Positions 37,201-45,508 are shown, counted from the stretch's first letter. The stretch is DNA of 59,366 nt from Thermococcus sp. (GCF_027052235.1 NZ_JALUFF010000013.1:1-59366); one strand, 5' to 3'. The notes: generated by a model not told the origin, from the letters alone. Made by a program: numbers and translations.

Positions 37201-37272
37201 TTCGATCACCGGTGTCAGTCTGACGTGCAGTCATCACAATTCAGTGGGATGGAGTGATCGTCATCCACCGCC

Positions 37273-38529
37273 CTACTTTCCCTTCAACCAGTATATATTC
37301 CTTCCGAGCCACTCGTCCAAGGTTTTCTGCCTCGCGAGATAGCCAAGGATGTAGCTCCTTTCAAGGTACTTCTCGAATGGATGCTCAAGGCGTCTCCTAA
37401 TCGCTTCCAGAGCCTCATTAAGGGTTTCAAAGCGACCTATCAAGTTTCCCAGAGCTTTCTTCACCCCGAGCCTTATCTGCCACACGCCAACGGGGGCGTA
37501 GTATTCGGGCGTAACCTCACGGAAGACTACTGTCCTCGCCTGCCTCTTCCTCCCGCGAAGCGCTTCAAGAACGCTTAAGCGGGCCGCGTAGTAGGCTCCA
37601 GCGGTTTCCTTGACGTACTCCCTCCTCCCGCGGAAGTCTTCATAATCGTGGATTACGCTCGGCTCGCTCGAACCGAAGAGCGAACCCTTCAGCCAGACCT
37701 CAAGGAGCTCGAAAGCGTAAGTTTCAGGCATTAAAAGAACCGCGTAGCGGTTTCCAAGGAAGCGGTAGAAGTAAACCTCGTAGTTGTTGATCAGTTGGTA
37801 GTGCAAAATCTCCCTCCTCAGGTTCTTTCCTATCGTGTCCTGTACCGCCGTGATGCTCCACCTCGTCGGGACAAGTTTCTTTTCAACCCCGAGCAATCCT
37901 GCTGAGAGGAGCCTCACGATGTAGTACTCATCAAAACCCCAGTTGTAGAGCCTCATTATCGCTTCCTCTGCCTTCAGCTCGTCGCTCACAACGTAATCCG
38001 TCTTCCTCGGTATCCTCGGGTTCTCCGTAAGCTCGAAGTCGAGCAGTTCAGCTTTTGGGCCGAGGGGCGGTGCAAACTCGCTCGGGATGACCTTGAGGAC
38101 TGGTCTTTTCTTGAGGAGTATTTCGCTGTCAACGGGCCTAACGCTCATAGCGAGCTCCTGAATCTCGCTCAGAACTCTTCCGCTCTTCCTCACGTTCACG
38201 TTCACCTTGCTCTCACCCATAACCAGAAGGGAGCGGTAGTAGAGGATGTCCTTTATCCTTTTATCCTCCCACTTCAGAGGGCTGTCGAGGTAGCTCGTGT
38301 CTCCTTCTATCGGCGGGACGAGCGGGCCTATCCTGACCTTCGGATAGCCGTGCTCCCCAACAAAGAGGCTCGGCGGGGAGGAGCCGAAAAGATGTCTTTT
38401 GTTCAGCTTCTGCTCAACTCTTTGAGCTACCCTGAAGCGTTCGAGTATGGGGCAGGTCGGCCTTCCGCAGAGTAGTTTCCGTCCCTTGCAGATGGCGCAG
38501 AGTTTTGAGTTGAAAAGCTCAGTCATCAT
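37273..38529 (-). CDS. nreA: NreA-type DNA repair protein with PCNA-binding motif
   Basis: A 418-residue archaeal Nre protein. The N-terminal zinc-like motif is CAICKGRKLLCGRPTCPILE. The central domain has VFLGEHGYPKV-type sequence (SLFVGEHGYPKVRIGPLVPP), the hallmark of the family. Near the C-terminus QKTLDEWLGRN fits the PIP box (Q-x2-hydrophobic-x2-aromatic), through which Haloferax NreA binds PCNA and takes part in repair of mitomycin-type damage. The gene starts with two ATGs at 38529/38526. Confidence 0.9.
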   Translation of the reverse strand: MMTELFNSKLCAICKGRKLLCGRPTCPILERFRVAQRVEQKLNKRHLFGSSPPSLFVGEHGYPKVRIGPLVPPIEGDTSYLDSPLKWEDKRIKDILYYRSLLVMGESKVNVNVRKSGRVLSEIQELAMSVRPVDSEILLKKRPVLKVIPSEFAPPLGPKAELLDFELTENPRIPRKTDYVVSDELKAEEAIMRLYNWGFDEYYIVRLLSAGLLGVEKKLVPTRWSITAVQDTIGKNLRREILHYQLINNYEVYFYRFLGNRYAVLLMPETYAFELLEVWLKGSLFGSSEPSVIHDYEDFRGRREYVKETAGAYYAARLSVLEALRGRKRQARTVVFREVTPEYYAPVGVWQIRLGVKKALGNLIGRFETLNEALEAIRRRLEHPFEKYLERSYILGYLARQKTLDEWLGRNIYWLKGK

Positions 38530-38669
38530 GAAGAAGTGCGCCCTTGAGGTTTAAAACATGTTCCTCAGCTGGATAACCATTCCGTTTAACACATCCGGAG
38601 AATGCATATTAGTGTGTTTTCATAAACGCTTATATACTTCAATGTACTGATTTGTCATGAGGTGTCTTT

Positions 38670-40490
38670 ATGTACGGCAACTGGGGAAGGTTTCTGCGCG
38701 TAAACCTCTCCACCGGAGAGATAAAGGTGGAGAAATACGACGAGGAGTTCGCCAAGAAGTGGCTCGGAAGCAGGGGCATGGCAATCTACTTCCTTCTGAG
38801 GGACATGGACCCGAAGGTCGACCCTCTGAGCCCTGAGAACATGCTGATAATTACCCCAGGCCCGCTGAGCGGAACGAGCGCTCCAACCGGTGGAAGGTAC
38901 AACGTCGTCACAAAGAGCCCGCAGACCGGTTTCATAACGATGTCCAACTCCGGTGGCTACTTTGGAGCTGAGCTCAAATTTGCCGGCTGGGACGGGATAA
39001 TCGTTGAAGGGAAGGCCGACAGCCCGGTTTACATCTACATCAAGGACGACAACGTCGAGATTAGAGACGCGAGCCACCTGTGGGGCAAGGTTGTTAGCGA
39101 GACCGAGGAACTAATAAAGAAAGAGATTGGAAGCAAGAAGCTCCACATAGCGAGCATAGGCCCGGCCGGGGAGAACTTGGTCAAGTTCGCCGCTGTTATG
39201 AACGACGGCCACAGGGCAGCTGGAAGGGCAGGCGTTGGAGCCGTCATGGGGAGCAAGAACCTCAAGGCAATAGCCGTTGAGGGAACCAAGCACGTCCCGA
39301 TAGCGGACAGGCAGAAGTTCATGCTCACAGTTAGGGAGAAGATAAACAAGCTGAGGAACGACCCCGTTGCCGGCGGTGGACTGCCGAAGTACGGTACGGC
39401 AGTTCTGGTAAACATCATAAACGAGAACGGTCTCTATCCAACGAGGAACTTCCAGACGGGTGTCTTTGAGTACGCCTACGAGCAGAGCGGTGAGGCGATG
39501 GCTGCCAAGTACCTCATAAGGAACCAGCCGTGCTACGCCTGTCCGATAGGCTGTGGTAGGGTGAACAAGCTTCCCACTGTGGGAGTTACCGAAGGACCGG
39601 AGTACGAGAGCATCTGGGCGCTCGGAGCAAACCTTGGTATAAATGATCTAGCCAGCATAATCGAGGCCAACCACATGTGCGACGAGTTCGGTCTCGACAC
39701 TATCTCAACCGGTGGAACGCTCGCCACAGCCATGGAACTCTGGGAGAAGGGCCTCCTCAAGCCTGAGGACGTTGGTGAGGACGCTCCTCCCTTCAGGTTC
39801 GGCAACACCGAGGTTCTTCACTACTACATCGAAAAGATAGCCTACAGGAAGGGCTTTGGAGATGTCCTCGCTGAGGGAGGCTACCGCCTGGCAGAGAAGT
39901 TCAACGGCGTTGACTACTTCATGGGCGTCAAGAAGCTTGAACTACCTGCATACGACCCGCGCGGAGCGGAGGGACACGGTCTCGGCTACGCAACCAACAA
40001 CCGCGGTGGCTGTCACATCAAGAACTACATGATAAGCCCGGAGATACTCGGCTACCCGTACAAGATGGATCCCCACGACATAAGCGACGACAAGATAAAG
40101 ATGCTGATCCTATTCCAGGACCTCAGCGCGATCATAGATGCAGCAGGCCTCTGTCTATTCACGACCTTCGGTCTTGGAGCAGACGACTTCCGCGACATGC
40201 TCAACGCCGCCCTCGGATGGGACTTCTCAACTGAGGACTACCTCAGGATAGGCGAGCGCATCTGGAACGCCGAGAGGATATTTAACCTGAAGGCAGGACT
40301 CATCCCTGAGAGGGACGACACCTTACCAAAGAGATTCCTTGAGGAGCCGATGCCAGAAGGGCCGAACAAGGGCCACGTTGTCCGCTTAAAGGAGATGCTG
40401 CCGAGGTATTACAAGATGCGCGGCTGGACCGAGGACGGAAGGGTTCCGAAGGAGAAGGCGGAGGAGCTCGGCATAGCCGAGTTCCTGTGA
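38670..40490 (+). CDS. aor: tungsten-containing aldehyde:ferredoxin oxidoreductase
   Basis: A 606-residue enzyme that oxidises aldehydes from amino-acid fermentation to acids with ferredoxin as acceptor, using a tungsten bis-pterin cofactor. The [4Fe-4S] cysteines are at 288, 291 and 295 (CYACPIGC) and in AGLCLFTTFG (about 495), at the positions seen in P. furiosus AOR. N-terminal pterin-contact sequence GNWGRFLRVNLSTGEIK is present. Its own promoter has CGCTTATATACTT; upstream lies an inverted repeat (AACACA 38588 / TGTGTT 38618). A MoaD-like gene and a radical SAM gene follow. Confidence 0.97.
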   Translation: MYGNWGRFLRVNLSTGEIKVEKYDEEFAKKWLGSRGMAIYFLLRDMDPKVDPLSPENMLIITPGPLSGTSAPTGGRYNVVTKSPQTGFITMSNSGGYFGAELKFAGWDGIIVEGKADSPVYIYIKDDNVEIRDASHLWGKVVSETEELIKKEIGSKKLHIASIGPAGENLVKFAAVMNDGHRAAGRAGVGAVMGSKNLKAIAVEGTKHVPIADRQKFMLTVREKINKLRNDPVAGGGLPKYGTAVLVNIINENGLYPTRNFQTGVFEYAYEQSGEAMAAKYLIRNQPCYACPIGCGRVNKLPTVGVTEGPEYESIWALGANLGINDLASIIEANHMCDEFGLDTISTGGTLATAMELWEKGLLKPEDVGEDAPPFRFGNTEVLHYYIEKIAYRKGFGDVLAEGGYRLAEKFNGVDYFMGVKKLELPAYDPRGAEGHGLGYATNNRGGCHIKNYMISPEILGYPYKMDPHDISDDKIKMLILFQDLSAIIDAAGLCLFTTFGLGADDFRDMLNAALGWDFSTEDYLRIGERIWNAERIFNLKAGLIPERDDTLPKRFLEEPMPEGPNKGHVVRLKEMLPRYYKMRGWTEDGRVPKEKAEELGIAEFL

Positions 40491-40561
40491 TTCTTCTTCC
40501 CATTTTTGTCCAGTAATTCTTTTATGCCCCTTTGAGAAGAGCCCGGCTTAAGGTGATACCC

Positions 40562-40810
40562 GTGATTGTCAAGCTCTTTGCGACCCTCATCGAGTTCACG
40601 GGCAAGAGAAGGCTGGAAATCCACGGGCCTAAAACCGTTGGGGAACTTTTAGATGAGCTGGATCGAATGTTCCCGGGCTTCAAGAAACAGCTTGAGAAGG
40701 GATACATAATACTCGTGAACGGAAAGAACATCGAGCACCTTCAGGGCCTTGATACGCCTCTCACCGATGAAGACACGGTCAGCATATTTCCGCCAGCAGG
40801 AGGCGGTTGA
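40562..40810 (+). CDS. MoaD/ThiS ubiquitin-fold protein with C-terminal GG
   Basis: An 82-residue beta-grasp protein ending SIFPPAGGG. The terminal diglycine is the site that is adenylated and thiocarboxylated in MoaD and SAMP proteins. The fold pattern is clear: VKLFATLIEFTGKRRLEI, KTVGELLDELDRMFPGF, ILVNGKNIEHL, LTDEDTVSIFPPAGG. GTG 40562 is the best start (AAGGTGATACCC upstream). Located between aor and the radical SAM gene, it likely provides sulfur for the tungstopterin; a role as protein modifier (SAMP) cannot be excluded. Confidence 0.87.
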   Translation: MIVKLFATLIEFTGKRRLEIHGPKTVGELLDELDRMFPGFKKQLEKGYIILVNGKNIEHLQGLDTPLTDEDTVSIFPPAGGG

Positions 40811-40811
40811 A

Positions 40812-41960
40812 ATGGGCATAAAGCTTAGCCCGAAGGAGTACACATTCTCCCTGTGGGACGGGAAGGTTATAGTGAAGCCAAAGCTCGACATGAAGTACCT
40901 CTACATTGAGGTCACCAGCCGCTGTAATTTAAAGTGCGAGATGTGCTTCAAACAGTACTGGGAAGATGAGGAAGGCGATATGGACTGGGAACTGTTCCTC
41001 AAGATACTCGACGACGCCGAGGAGTTCCCCGAGCTTAGGATGGTCTACCTCGGTGGAATCGGAGAGCCGACAGTTCACCCGCGCTTCATGGACATGGTGA
41101 GGGAAGTCAAAAAGAGGGGCTTTGCCCTTGGAATGAGCAGCAACGGAACCCTGATGACCGATGAGATGCTCCGCGAGTTCGCGAAGCTCGGAGTTGACCT
41201 GATTTACTTCTCCATGGACACCGTTCCGACGGCTCAAAACGCCATAACCCTCGGCCACATAGCGGCCGCCGTGACAGCGGACAAGATAAGGAAGCTCGTC
41301 AAGTACCGCGAGGAGTACGGAACGCACAGGCCGAGCATCGGCGTTGAGGTCGTTGTAACGAAGGAGAACTACCAAGAGCTCCCCGAGCTGGCCAAGTTCC
41401 TCCTTGATCTGGGAGTCGATGCGATGCTCGTCTCGAATCTCCTCCCGCTGACCCCGGAACAGGTTGATGACATAGTCTATGACGGCAGTGTTGACATGAC
41501 GCCGATCCTTGACGAGCTCTACAAGATAGCCCACAACGGCCTTTACATAAAGCTCCCGAAGTTTGAACTTAAGACCGAGAGACAGTGCGACTTCGACGAG
41601 AACAACGTTGCAGTCGTTCGCTGGGACGGTGAGGTTGCTCCCTGCTACCGCTTCCTGCACACCTACAAGGAGTACATCTTCGGCAGGGAGAAGAAGGTGA
41701 ACGCCTACTCCTTCGGCAACGTGAGGGAGAAGAGCCTCGCCGAGATATGGACGAGCGAGAAGTACACCTGGTTCCGCTTCACCATGAAGAACTACATGTA
41801 TCCCTCATGTACAGACTGCGACCTAAGGGATGCGTGCGACTTCGTCAAAACAACGGACATAGACTGCTGGGGCAACGAGCCGAGCTGTGCAGACTGCCTC
41901 TGGTCGAGGAGGATAGTCCAGTGCCCGATTCCGCAGTACATGTTCGGGAAGTTCTTCTGA
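40812..41960 (+). CDS. radical SAM protein associated with tungsten AOR (cofactor maturation candidate)
   Basis: A 382-residue radical SAM/SPASM protein. The SAM cluster is CNLKCEMC in VTSRCNLKCEMCFKQYW, preceded by a beta strand and followed by the GGIGEPTVHP glycine motif. The C-terminal SPASM-like cysteines include CYRFLHTYKE, PSCTDCDLRDACDF and CADCLWS. In Pyrococcus an equivalent gene lies beside aor and is named as a cofactor-modifying protein; the exact reaction is unknown. The start codon is one base after the MoaD stop, so the genes are coupled. Confidence 0.87.
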   Translation: MGIKLSPKEYTFSLWDGKVIVKPKLDMKYLYIEVTSRCNLKCEMCFKQYWEDEEGDMDWELFLKILDDAEEFPELRMVYLGGIGEPTVHPRFMDMVREVKKRGFALGMSSNGTLMTDEMLREFAKLGVDLIYFSMDTVPTAQNAITLGHIAAAVTADKIRKLVKYREEYGTHRPSIGVEVVVTKENYQELPELAKFLLDLGVDAMLVSNLLPLTPEQVDDIVYDGSVDMTPILDELYKIAHNGLYIKLPKFELKTERQCDFDENNVAVVRWDGEVAPCYRFLHTYKEYIFGREKKVNAYSFGNVREKSLAEIWTSEKYTWFRFTMKNYMYPSCTDCDLRDACDFVKTTDIDCWGNEPSCADCLWSRRIVQCPIPQYMFGKFF

Positions 41961-42014
41961 GATTCCAAAAAGCTTAAAAACCCCCTCCGGCTCATATAAC
42001 TCGGGCATCGGAGT

Positions 42015-42100
42015 GCCGCGGTAGCCTAGCCTGGTAGGGCGCCGGCCTGCTAAGCCGGTGGGCGGTGCCCACCGGGGTTCAAATCCCCGCCGCGGCGCCA
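42015..42100 (+). tRNA. tRNA-Ser (anticodon GCT)
   Basis: Acceptor GCCGCGG/CCGCGGC with genomic CCA at 42098-42100. The long variable arm (GTGGGCGGTGCCCAC, part of a class II fold) is typical for Ser; anticodon GCT lies in CCTGCTAAG. TPsiC loop GGTTCAAATCC. Length 86 including CCA. It is followed by tRNA-Cys after 19 bases. No intron seen. Confidence 0.97.
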
Positions 42101-42119
42101 TACTTTCTACGGGTTAAAC

Positions 42120-42194
42120 GCCGGGATAGCCTAGAGGCGAGGCGAGGGACTGCAGATCCCTTCCACCCGGGTTCAAATCCCGGTCCCGGCTCCA
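42120..42194 (+). tRNA. tRNA-Cys (anticodon GCA)
   Basis: Acceptor GCCGGGA/TCCCGGC with encoded CCA at 42192-42194 and discriminator T (U), characteristic of tRNA-Cys. Anticodon GCA lies in ACTGCAGAT; TPsiC loop GGTTCAAATCC. Length 75. Likely co-transcribed with tRNA-Ser from a TATA (AAGCTTAAAAACC, about 41969-41981). Confidence 0.97.
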
Positions 42195-42245
42195 CAACAA
42201 ACTTTTGCAGGGCAAAGCTTGGTCAAAGCTGGATAGTAATACGCT

Positions 42246-42260
42246 GTTTCTTTTTCTTCT
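42246..42260 (+). terminator. oligo-T transcription end after the tRNA pair
   Basis: A T-rich stretch (TGTTTCTTTTTCTTCTG) about 50 bases past tRNA-Cys. Archaeal polymerases stop at runs of T without a hairpin. The rest of the 42195-42389 gap holds only the promoter of the next gene (AATTTATAAAC, about 42350-42360). Confidence 0.4.
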
Positions 42261-42389
42261 GTTTAAAGCACCCTCCGGGCACTATTTTAAAGCAGATACT
42301 TCCTTAAAGCTTATTGGCATCAAGAGTGTACTCTCACACCGATGCCGAGAATTTATAAACTCACGACAAACATGCCTTTGGTGATAGCC

Positions 42390-42593
42390 GTGATAAGGGT
42401 CAAGGTTCTCGGCAGGGGAATAGAGAAGGAGTTAGAGTGGAAGAAGGGCATGACCATCGCAGATATCCTGAGGGAGGTTGGCTTCAACACCGAGAGCGCC
42501 ATAGCGAAGCTCAACGGCAGGGTTGCCCTGGAGGATGAAAGGGTAAAGGACGGGGACTACGTCGAGGTTATCCCCGTTGTCTCGGGAGGATAG
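42390..42593 (+). CDS. ThiS/MoaD-like ubiquitin-fold protein with C-terminal GG
   Basis: A 67-residue beta-grasp protein, IRVKVLGRGIEKELEWKKG, then IADILREVGFNTESAIAKLN, and KDGDYVEVIPVVSGG with C-terminal diglycine. ThiS-like (short) rather than MoaD-like (long). Start GTG 42390 follows GGTGATAGCC; the open frame upstream contains the TATA box and is not coding. Such proteins carry sulfur for thiamine or tRNA thiolation or act as archaeal modifiers (SAMPs). No E1-like gene is adjacent. Confidence 0.82.
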   Translation: MIRVKVLGRGIEKELEWKKGMTIADILREVGFNTESAIAKLNGRVALEDERVKDGDYVEVIPVVSGG

Positions 42594-42594
42594 C

Positions 42595-43794
42595 CTAACT
42601 CCCGAGCCTCTTTCTCATGAAGGCCTCAAAGCCCTCCATTGCCTCCTCAAGTACCTCCACCGGCGGGAGGAAGACTATCCTGAAGTGCCACTCTCCAGCT
42701 CTCCCGAAGCCCGAGCCGTGGACAAAGAGCACGTGCGCCTCGTGGAGAACATCAAGGACGAACTCCTTGTCGTTTTTCCACTTGGAGCGTTCCTCTATCC
42801 TCGGGAAAATGTAGAATGCTCCCTGTGGCTTCTGGGTGCTCACCCCGGGAATCTCGGTGAGGCGTTTGTAGATGTAGTCCCTCCTCTCGCGGAGCTTTTT
42901 CATGTATTCCTTCAGGTAGTCCATTGGACCGGTTAAACCGGCTATTGCCGCGAACTGCGCCGGCGTGTTGGGGCATATCCTTATCCTCATCAGCTTGTCT
43001 ATGGCCTCCCTCACCTCGGAGAGCTTACCCTCTGGGTCAACGTAGTAGAAGTAGCCAAGGCGCCAGCCAGTTGCAAAGTAAACCTTGGAGAGGCCGTTCA
43101 TGACTATTACCGGGACGTCCTTCGTGAGCGAGCCGGGGGAAACGTGCTCCCCCTCGTAGGTCATGAGGTCGTATATCTCGTCGCTTATGACCGGCAAATC
43201 GTACTCTCCGGCGAGGTCGAGAATTGCCTTTACCGTTTTCTTCTCGTAGAGAGCCCCGGTCGGGTTGTTCGGGTTTATAACGGCTATTGCCTTCGTCCTT
43301 TCGTCTATCAGCTTCCTCATGTCGTCAAGGTCGGGTTGCCAGCCGTTCTCCTCGATGGTCATGTACTCCCTTGGCTCTCCCTCGTAGAACTTGACGAGTC
43401 CGATGTAGGGAGGATAGCTCGGACTGGGAACGAGGATGTTGTCTCCCGGATCGAGAAGACCGCCGAATATGAGCTGGAGGGCCTCTGTAACGGCCGTTGT
43501 AACGCGGACATCGTCGGGGGTTATGTCGACGCCGTTCTTCCTCTTCTCGCGCTGAACGACCGCCTCCCTCAACTCCGGAAGGCCCTCGCTCGGCCCGTAG
43601 TAGTTGTGGCCCTCCCTTATTGCCCGACAGTAGGCTTCCTTCATATGCTCCGGTGGTTGAAAGTCGTATTTGCCCGGGTCACCGATGTTGAGGCGGATGA
43701 CTTTTACCCCCTTCTTTTCAAGTTCTCTGGCCGGAAGAACAACGTCCCTTATGGCGTATTCAACGCCCATGGCCCTCTGGGAAGGTCTGATCAT
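42595..43794 (-). CDS. alanine aminotransferase (PLP-dependent)
   Basis: A 399-residue class I aminotransferase very similar in layout to the P. furiosus alanine aminotransferase. Landmarks are VIRLNIGDPGKYDFQPPEHM, HNYYGPSEGLPELREAVV, NPNNPTGALYE, DEIYDLMTYEG and the PLP lysine in NGLSKVYFATGWRLGY. It swaps amino groups between glutamate and pyruvate, and alanine is a major end product when Thermococcales ferment sugars. Start ATG 43794 (MIRPSQRAMGVEYAIRDV) after GGTGGTGCATA; a TATA-like TTTTTATTTG lies upstream. It overlaps no other gene. Confidence 0.93.
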   Translation of the reverse strand: MIRPSQRAMGVEYAIRDVVLPARELEKKGVKVIRLNIGDPGKYDFQPPEHMKEAYCRAIREGHNYYGPSEGLPELREAVVQREKRKNGVDITPDDVRVTTAVTEALQLIFGGLLDPGDNILVPSPSYPPYIGLVKFYEGEPREYMTIEENGWQPDLDDMRKLIDERTKAIAVINPNNPTGALYEKKTVKAILDLAGEYDLPVISDEIYDLMTYEGEHVSPGSLTKDVPVIVMNGLSKVYFATGWRLGYFYYVDPEGKLSEVREAIDKLMRIRICPNTPAQFAAIAGLTGPMDYLKEYMKKLRERRDYIYKRLTEIPGVSTQKPQGAFYIFPRIEERSKWKNDKEFVLDVLHEAHVLFVHGSGFGRAGEWHFRIVFLPPVEVLEEAMEGFEAFMRKRLGS

Positions 43795-43893
43795 TATGCA
43801 CCACCGGTCTAAGATTGTACGTTCCAAATAAAAACTTTGGCAAAGCTGGAATAATACTAGGAAACGTTTAAAACATCTCGGCCAAACCGTTTC

Positions 43894-43951
43894 GGGCGAT
43901 GAAGAATAGCAAGCATGCTGAGCGGTGATGACGTGAACACCCTCAGAGCCC
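43894..43951 (+). ncRNA. candidate C/D-box guide RNA
   Basis: A 58-base element between alaAT and lysO. It has a GGGC/GCCC terminal stem (43894-43897 / 43948-43951), a C-like box GCGATGA (43896-43902), a perfect D' CTGA (43918-43921), a perfect C' GTGATGA (43925-43931) three bases later, a 12-base guide, and a D-like CAGA (43944-43947). The D-box change (U to A) would replace the kink-turn U-U pair with U-A. A TATA-like GTTTAAAAC (about 43866-43874) lies the right distance upstream. Both terminal boxes deviate from consensus, so this is tentative. Confidence 0.42.
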
Positions 43952-43989
43952 CTCGATACTTTTATTAGGCCAGAGATTGACTCGGGCAC

Positions 43990-44229
43990 ATGAACATCTT
44001 CATACCCCTTCTCCTCGGGGTCGTTCTTGGCTACATCCTTAGAAGCAGGGGAAAAAGACCGAACTTAGAAAAACCCACCAGCTTAGCCCTGCTTTTGATG
44101 ATATTCTTTCTCGGGGTGAAGACAGGAGAGGTAAACGTCAACGGACTTTGGTTGCTCGGGACTTCAATCCTCTTCGCCATCTTTACAGCGGGGGGAAGCC
44201 TCCTGCTGGCACTGGGGGTGAGGGGATGA
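43990..44229 (+). CDS. LysO-type lysine exporter, N-terminal part (split gene)
   Basis: A 79-residue membrane protein, MNIFIPLLLGVVLGYILRSRG, with about three membrane segments (LALLLMIFFLGVKTGEV and GLWLLGTSILFAIFTAGGSL). It corresponds to the N-terminal half of LysO/DUF340, a lysine exporter that is normally one chain of about 300 residues. The neighbouring gene supplies the C-terminal half and starts within this gene's stop codon (ATGA). The promoter TATA TACTTTTATTAG lies at about 43958-43969. Confidence 0.75.
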   Translation: MNIFIPLLLGVVLGYILRSRGKRPNLEKPTSLALLLMIFFLGVKTGEVNVNGLWLLGTSILFAIFTAGGSLLLALGVRG

Positions 44230-44807
44230 AGTTCCTCTACATGGTTCTCGCATCCCTAACCGCGGGCTTCCTCGTCGGGCGCTTCTACTCTCCGGATTTC
44301 GGAAACGCCTACGAGGTAATGCTCTACATCATAATCTTCCTCATAGGGGTTGACCTTGGCCTGAACTTCAGGGTTAAGGAACTGAGAAAGATGGGCAGGA
44401 AGGCCCTGACACTGCCGGTTAAGACCCTCCTCGGCTCCATCCTCGGCGGGATAGGAGTCGCGCTCCTCATGGGCATCGAGCCAAAGTGGGGGATGGCCAT
44501 AGGGGCGGGTTGCGGCTGGTACTCCCTGACCGGCCCGCTCATAGCCCAGTACTCGGCCGTTTATGGGGCAGTCGGATTTCTGGGAAACCTGCTTAGGGAA
44601 GTCCTGACAGTTATCCTCTACCCAGTGATAATCCGCTGGATACCACCGGAGGAAGCTGTCTCCATCGGGGGAGCAACAACGATGGACACGACACTGCCGA
44701 TAATAAGCAGGTTCGGGGGAAGGGAAGTTGGTTTAGTTGCATTCGTTCACGGCTTCGTCCTCACCGCCGTCGAGCCCTTCCTCCTGCCCCTGATTCTGGG
44801 TCTTTAG
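44226..44807 (+). CDS. LysO-type lysine exporter, C-terminal part (split gene)
   Basis: A 193-residue membrane protein. The DUF340 signatures are LYIIIFLIGVDLGLNFRVKE, GAGCGWYSLTGPLIAQYS, and GGATTMDTTLPIISRFGGRE, with around five membrane segments. Export of lysine is inferred from the family. It overlaps the previous gene by 4 bases and ends tail-to-tail with the ferritin-like gene (4-base overlap). Confidence 0.85.
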   Translation: MKFLYMVLASLTAGFLVGRFYSPDFGNAYEVMLYIIIFLIGVDLGLNFRVKELRKMGRKALTLPVKTLLGSILGGIGVALLMGIEPKWGMAIGAGCGWYSLTGPLIAQYSAVYGAVGFLGNLLREVLTVILYPVIIRWIPPEEAVSIGGATTMDTTLPIISRFGGREVGLVAFVHGFVLTAVEPFLLPLILGL

Positions 44808-45352
44808 CTGTACTTCTTGAGCAGGCCCTTCAGGAGGGCCTCGTGCTGTTCCTCGTTCCTCATTATCTCCCTGGCAAGCTCCCTGACGACCGGGTGGAAG
44901 GCCCTCTTAGACAACTCTTCGTAGAGGGACTTCATTCTCCCGGCAAGCTCGGCGTACTCCTTTATCGTCTCGGCGACCTTCTTCCCCTCAGGGACAACTA
45001 TCTCTGTGGGCATCTCCTTGAGGAACTCCTCGACCAGCTCCTCCGGGGGAACCCTTGCACCTATCGGGCCGAAGCCGAGTGGCATTACAATCGTCGGGAC
45101 ACCGGGGATTAGAACCATCTCCTCAGGCCCCTCCCTGAAGTGCTCTTCCAGAAGTTCCTCCGCCTCCCTGTGGGCCTTTTCAAGGGCCTCCATGAGGTGC
45201 CTGTGGAATATCGTGTCAACCGCCATCCTGAGGATCAGTCCCCTGAGGTCAGCGTATTCCGGCCTCTCAAGCTTCTTCAGGAGCTTTTTGTACTTCCTTT
45301 CCGCCTTCTCCTCAACTTCCTTGACCTCTTTGACAACGTCCACCATCCTCAT
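44804..45352 (-). CDS. ferritin-like helical protein of unknown function
   Basis: A 182-residue protein with long helices carrying H/E pairs: [20 protein letters not shown] and [20 protein letters not shown], the pattern of four-helix metal-binding proteins. A Pro/Gly-rich middle ([20 protein letters not shown]) separates them. The start is ATG 45352 after GGAGGTGGTGGGAG; ATG 45346 is close. Metal binding is suggested by the motifs but not certain; the middle insertion is not typical of ferritins. Confidence 0.6.
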   Translation of the reverse strand: MRMVDVVKEVKEVEEKAERKYKKLLKKLERPEYADLRGLILRMAVDTIFHRHLMEALEKAHREAEELLEEHFREGPEEMVLIPGVPTIVMPLGFGPIGARVPPEELVEEFLKEMPTEIVVPEGKKVAETIKEYAELAGRMKSLYEELSKRAFHPVVRELAREIMRNEEQHEALLKGLLKKYS

Positions 45353-45440
45353 CTCCCACCACCTCCGACTTTTTAATAACTTTTTGTTTTTAAAAATTTT
45401 CCCCGGCAAAAAGCTTTTTAAACGTGCGGTCAACTCGAAA

Positions 45441-45508
45441 CCCAGAGCTGTCACTGGCTCACGGCTCGGGGGTATCCGTGGAAAGGAACCCACCGGGCCC
45501 CTCGGTGG
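45441..45508 (+). promoter_or_regulatory. structured 5' leader of the L44e-S27e operon
   Basis: The TATA (GCTTTTTAAAC, about 45412-45422) predicts transcription start near 45441, leaving a leader of about 78 bases. It can form hairpin 1 (CCC-A-GAGCTGT / ACGGCTC-G-GGG, 45441-45471, 9-base loop) and hairpin 2 (CCACCG / CGGTGG, 45490-45508), whose 3' arm overlaps the GGAGGTGAG ribosome binding site. Hairpin 2 could hide that site, as in leaders through which ribosomal proteins regulate their own synthesis. Confidence 0.45.

Noticed and set aside
43144-43812. Open frame antisense to the alanine aminotransferase
   Set aside because: Shadow of a strongly conserved gene; no recognisable domain.
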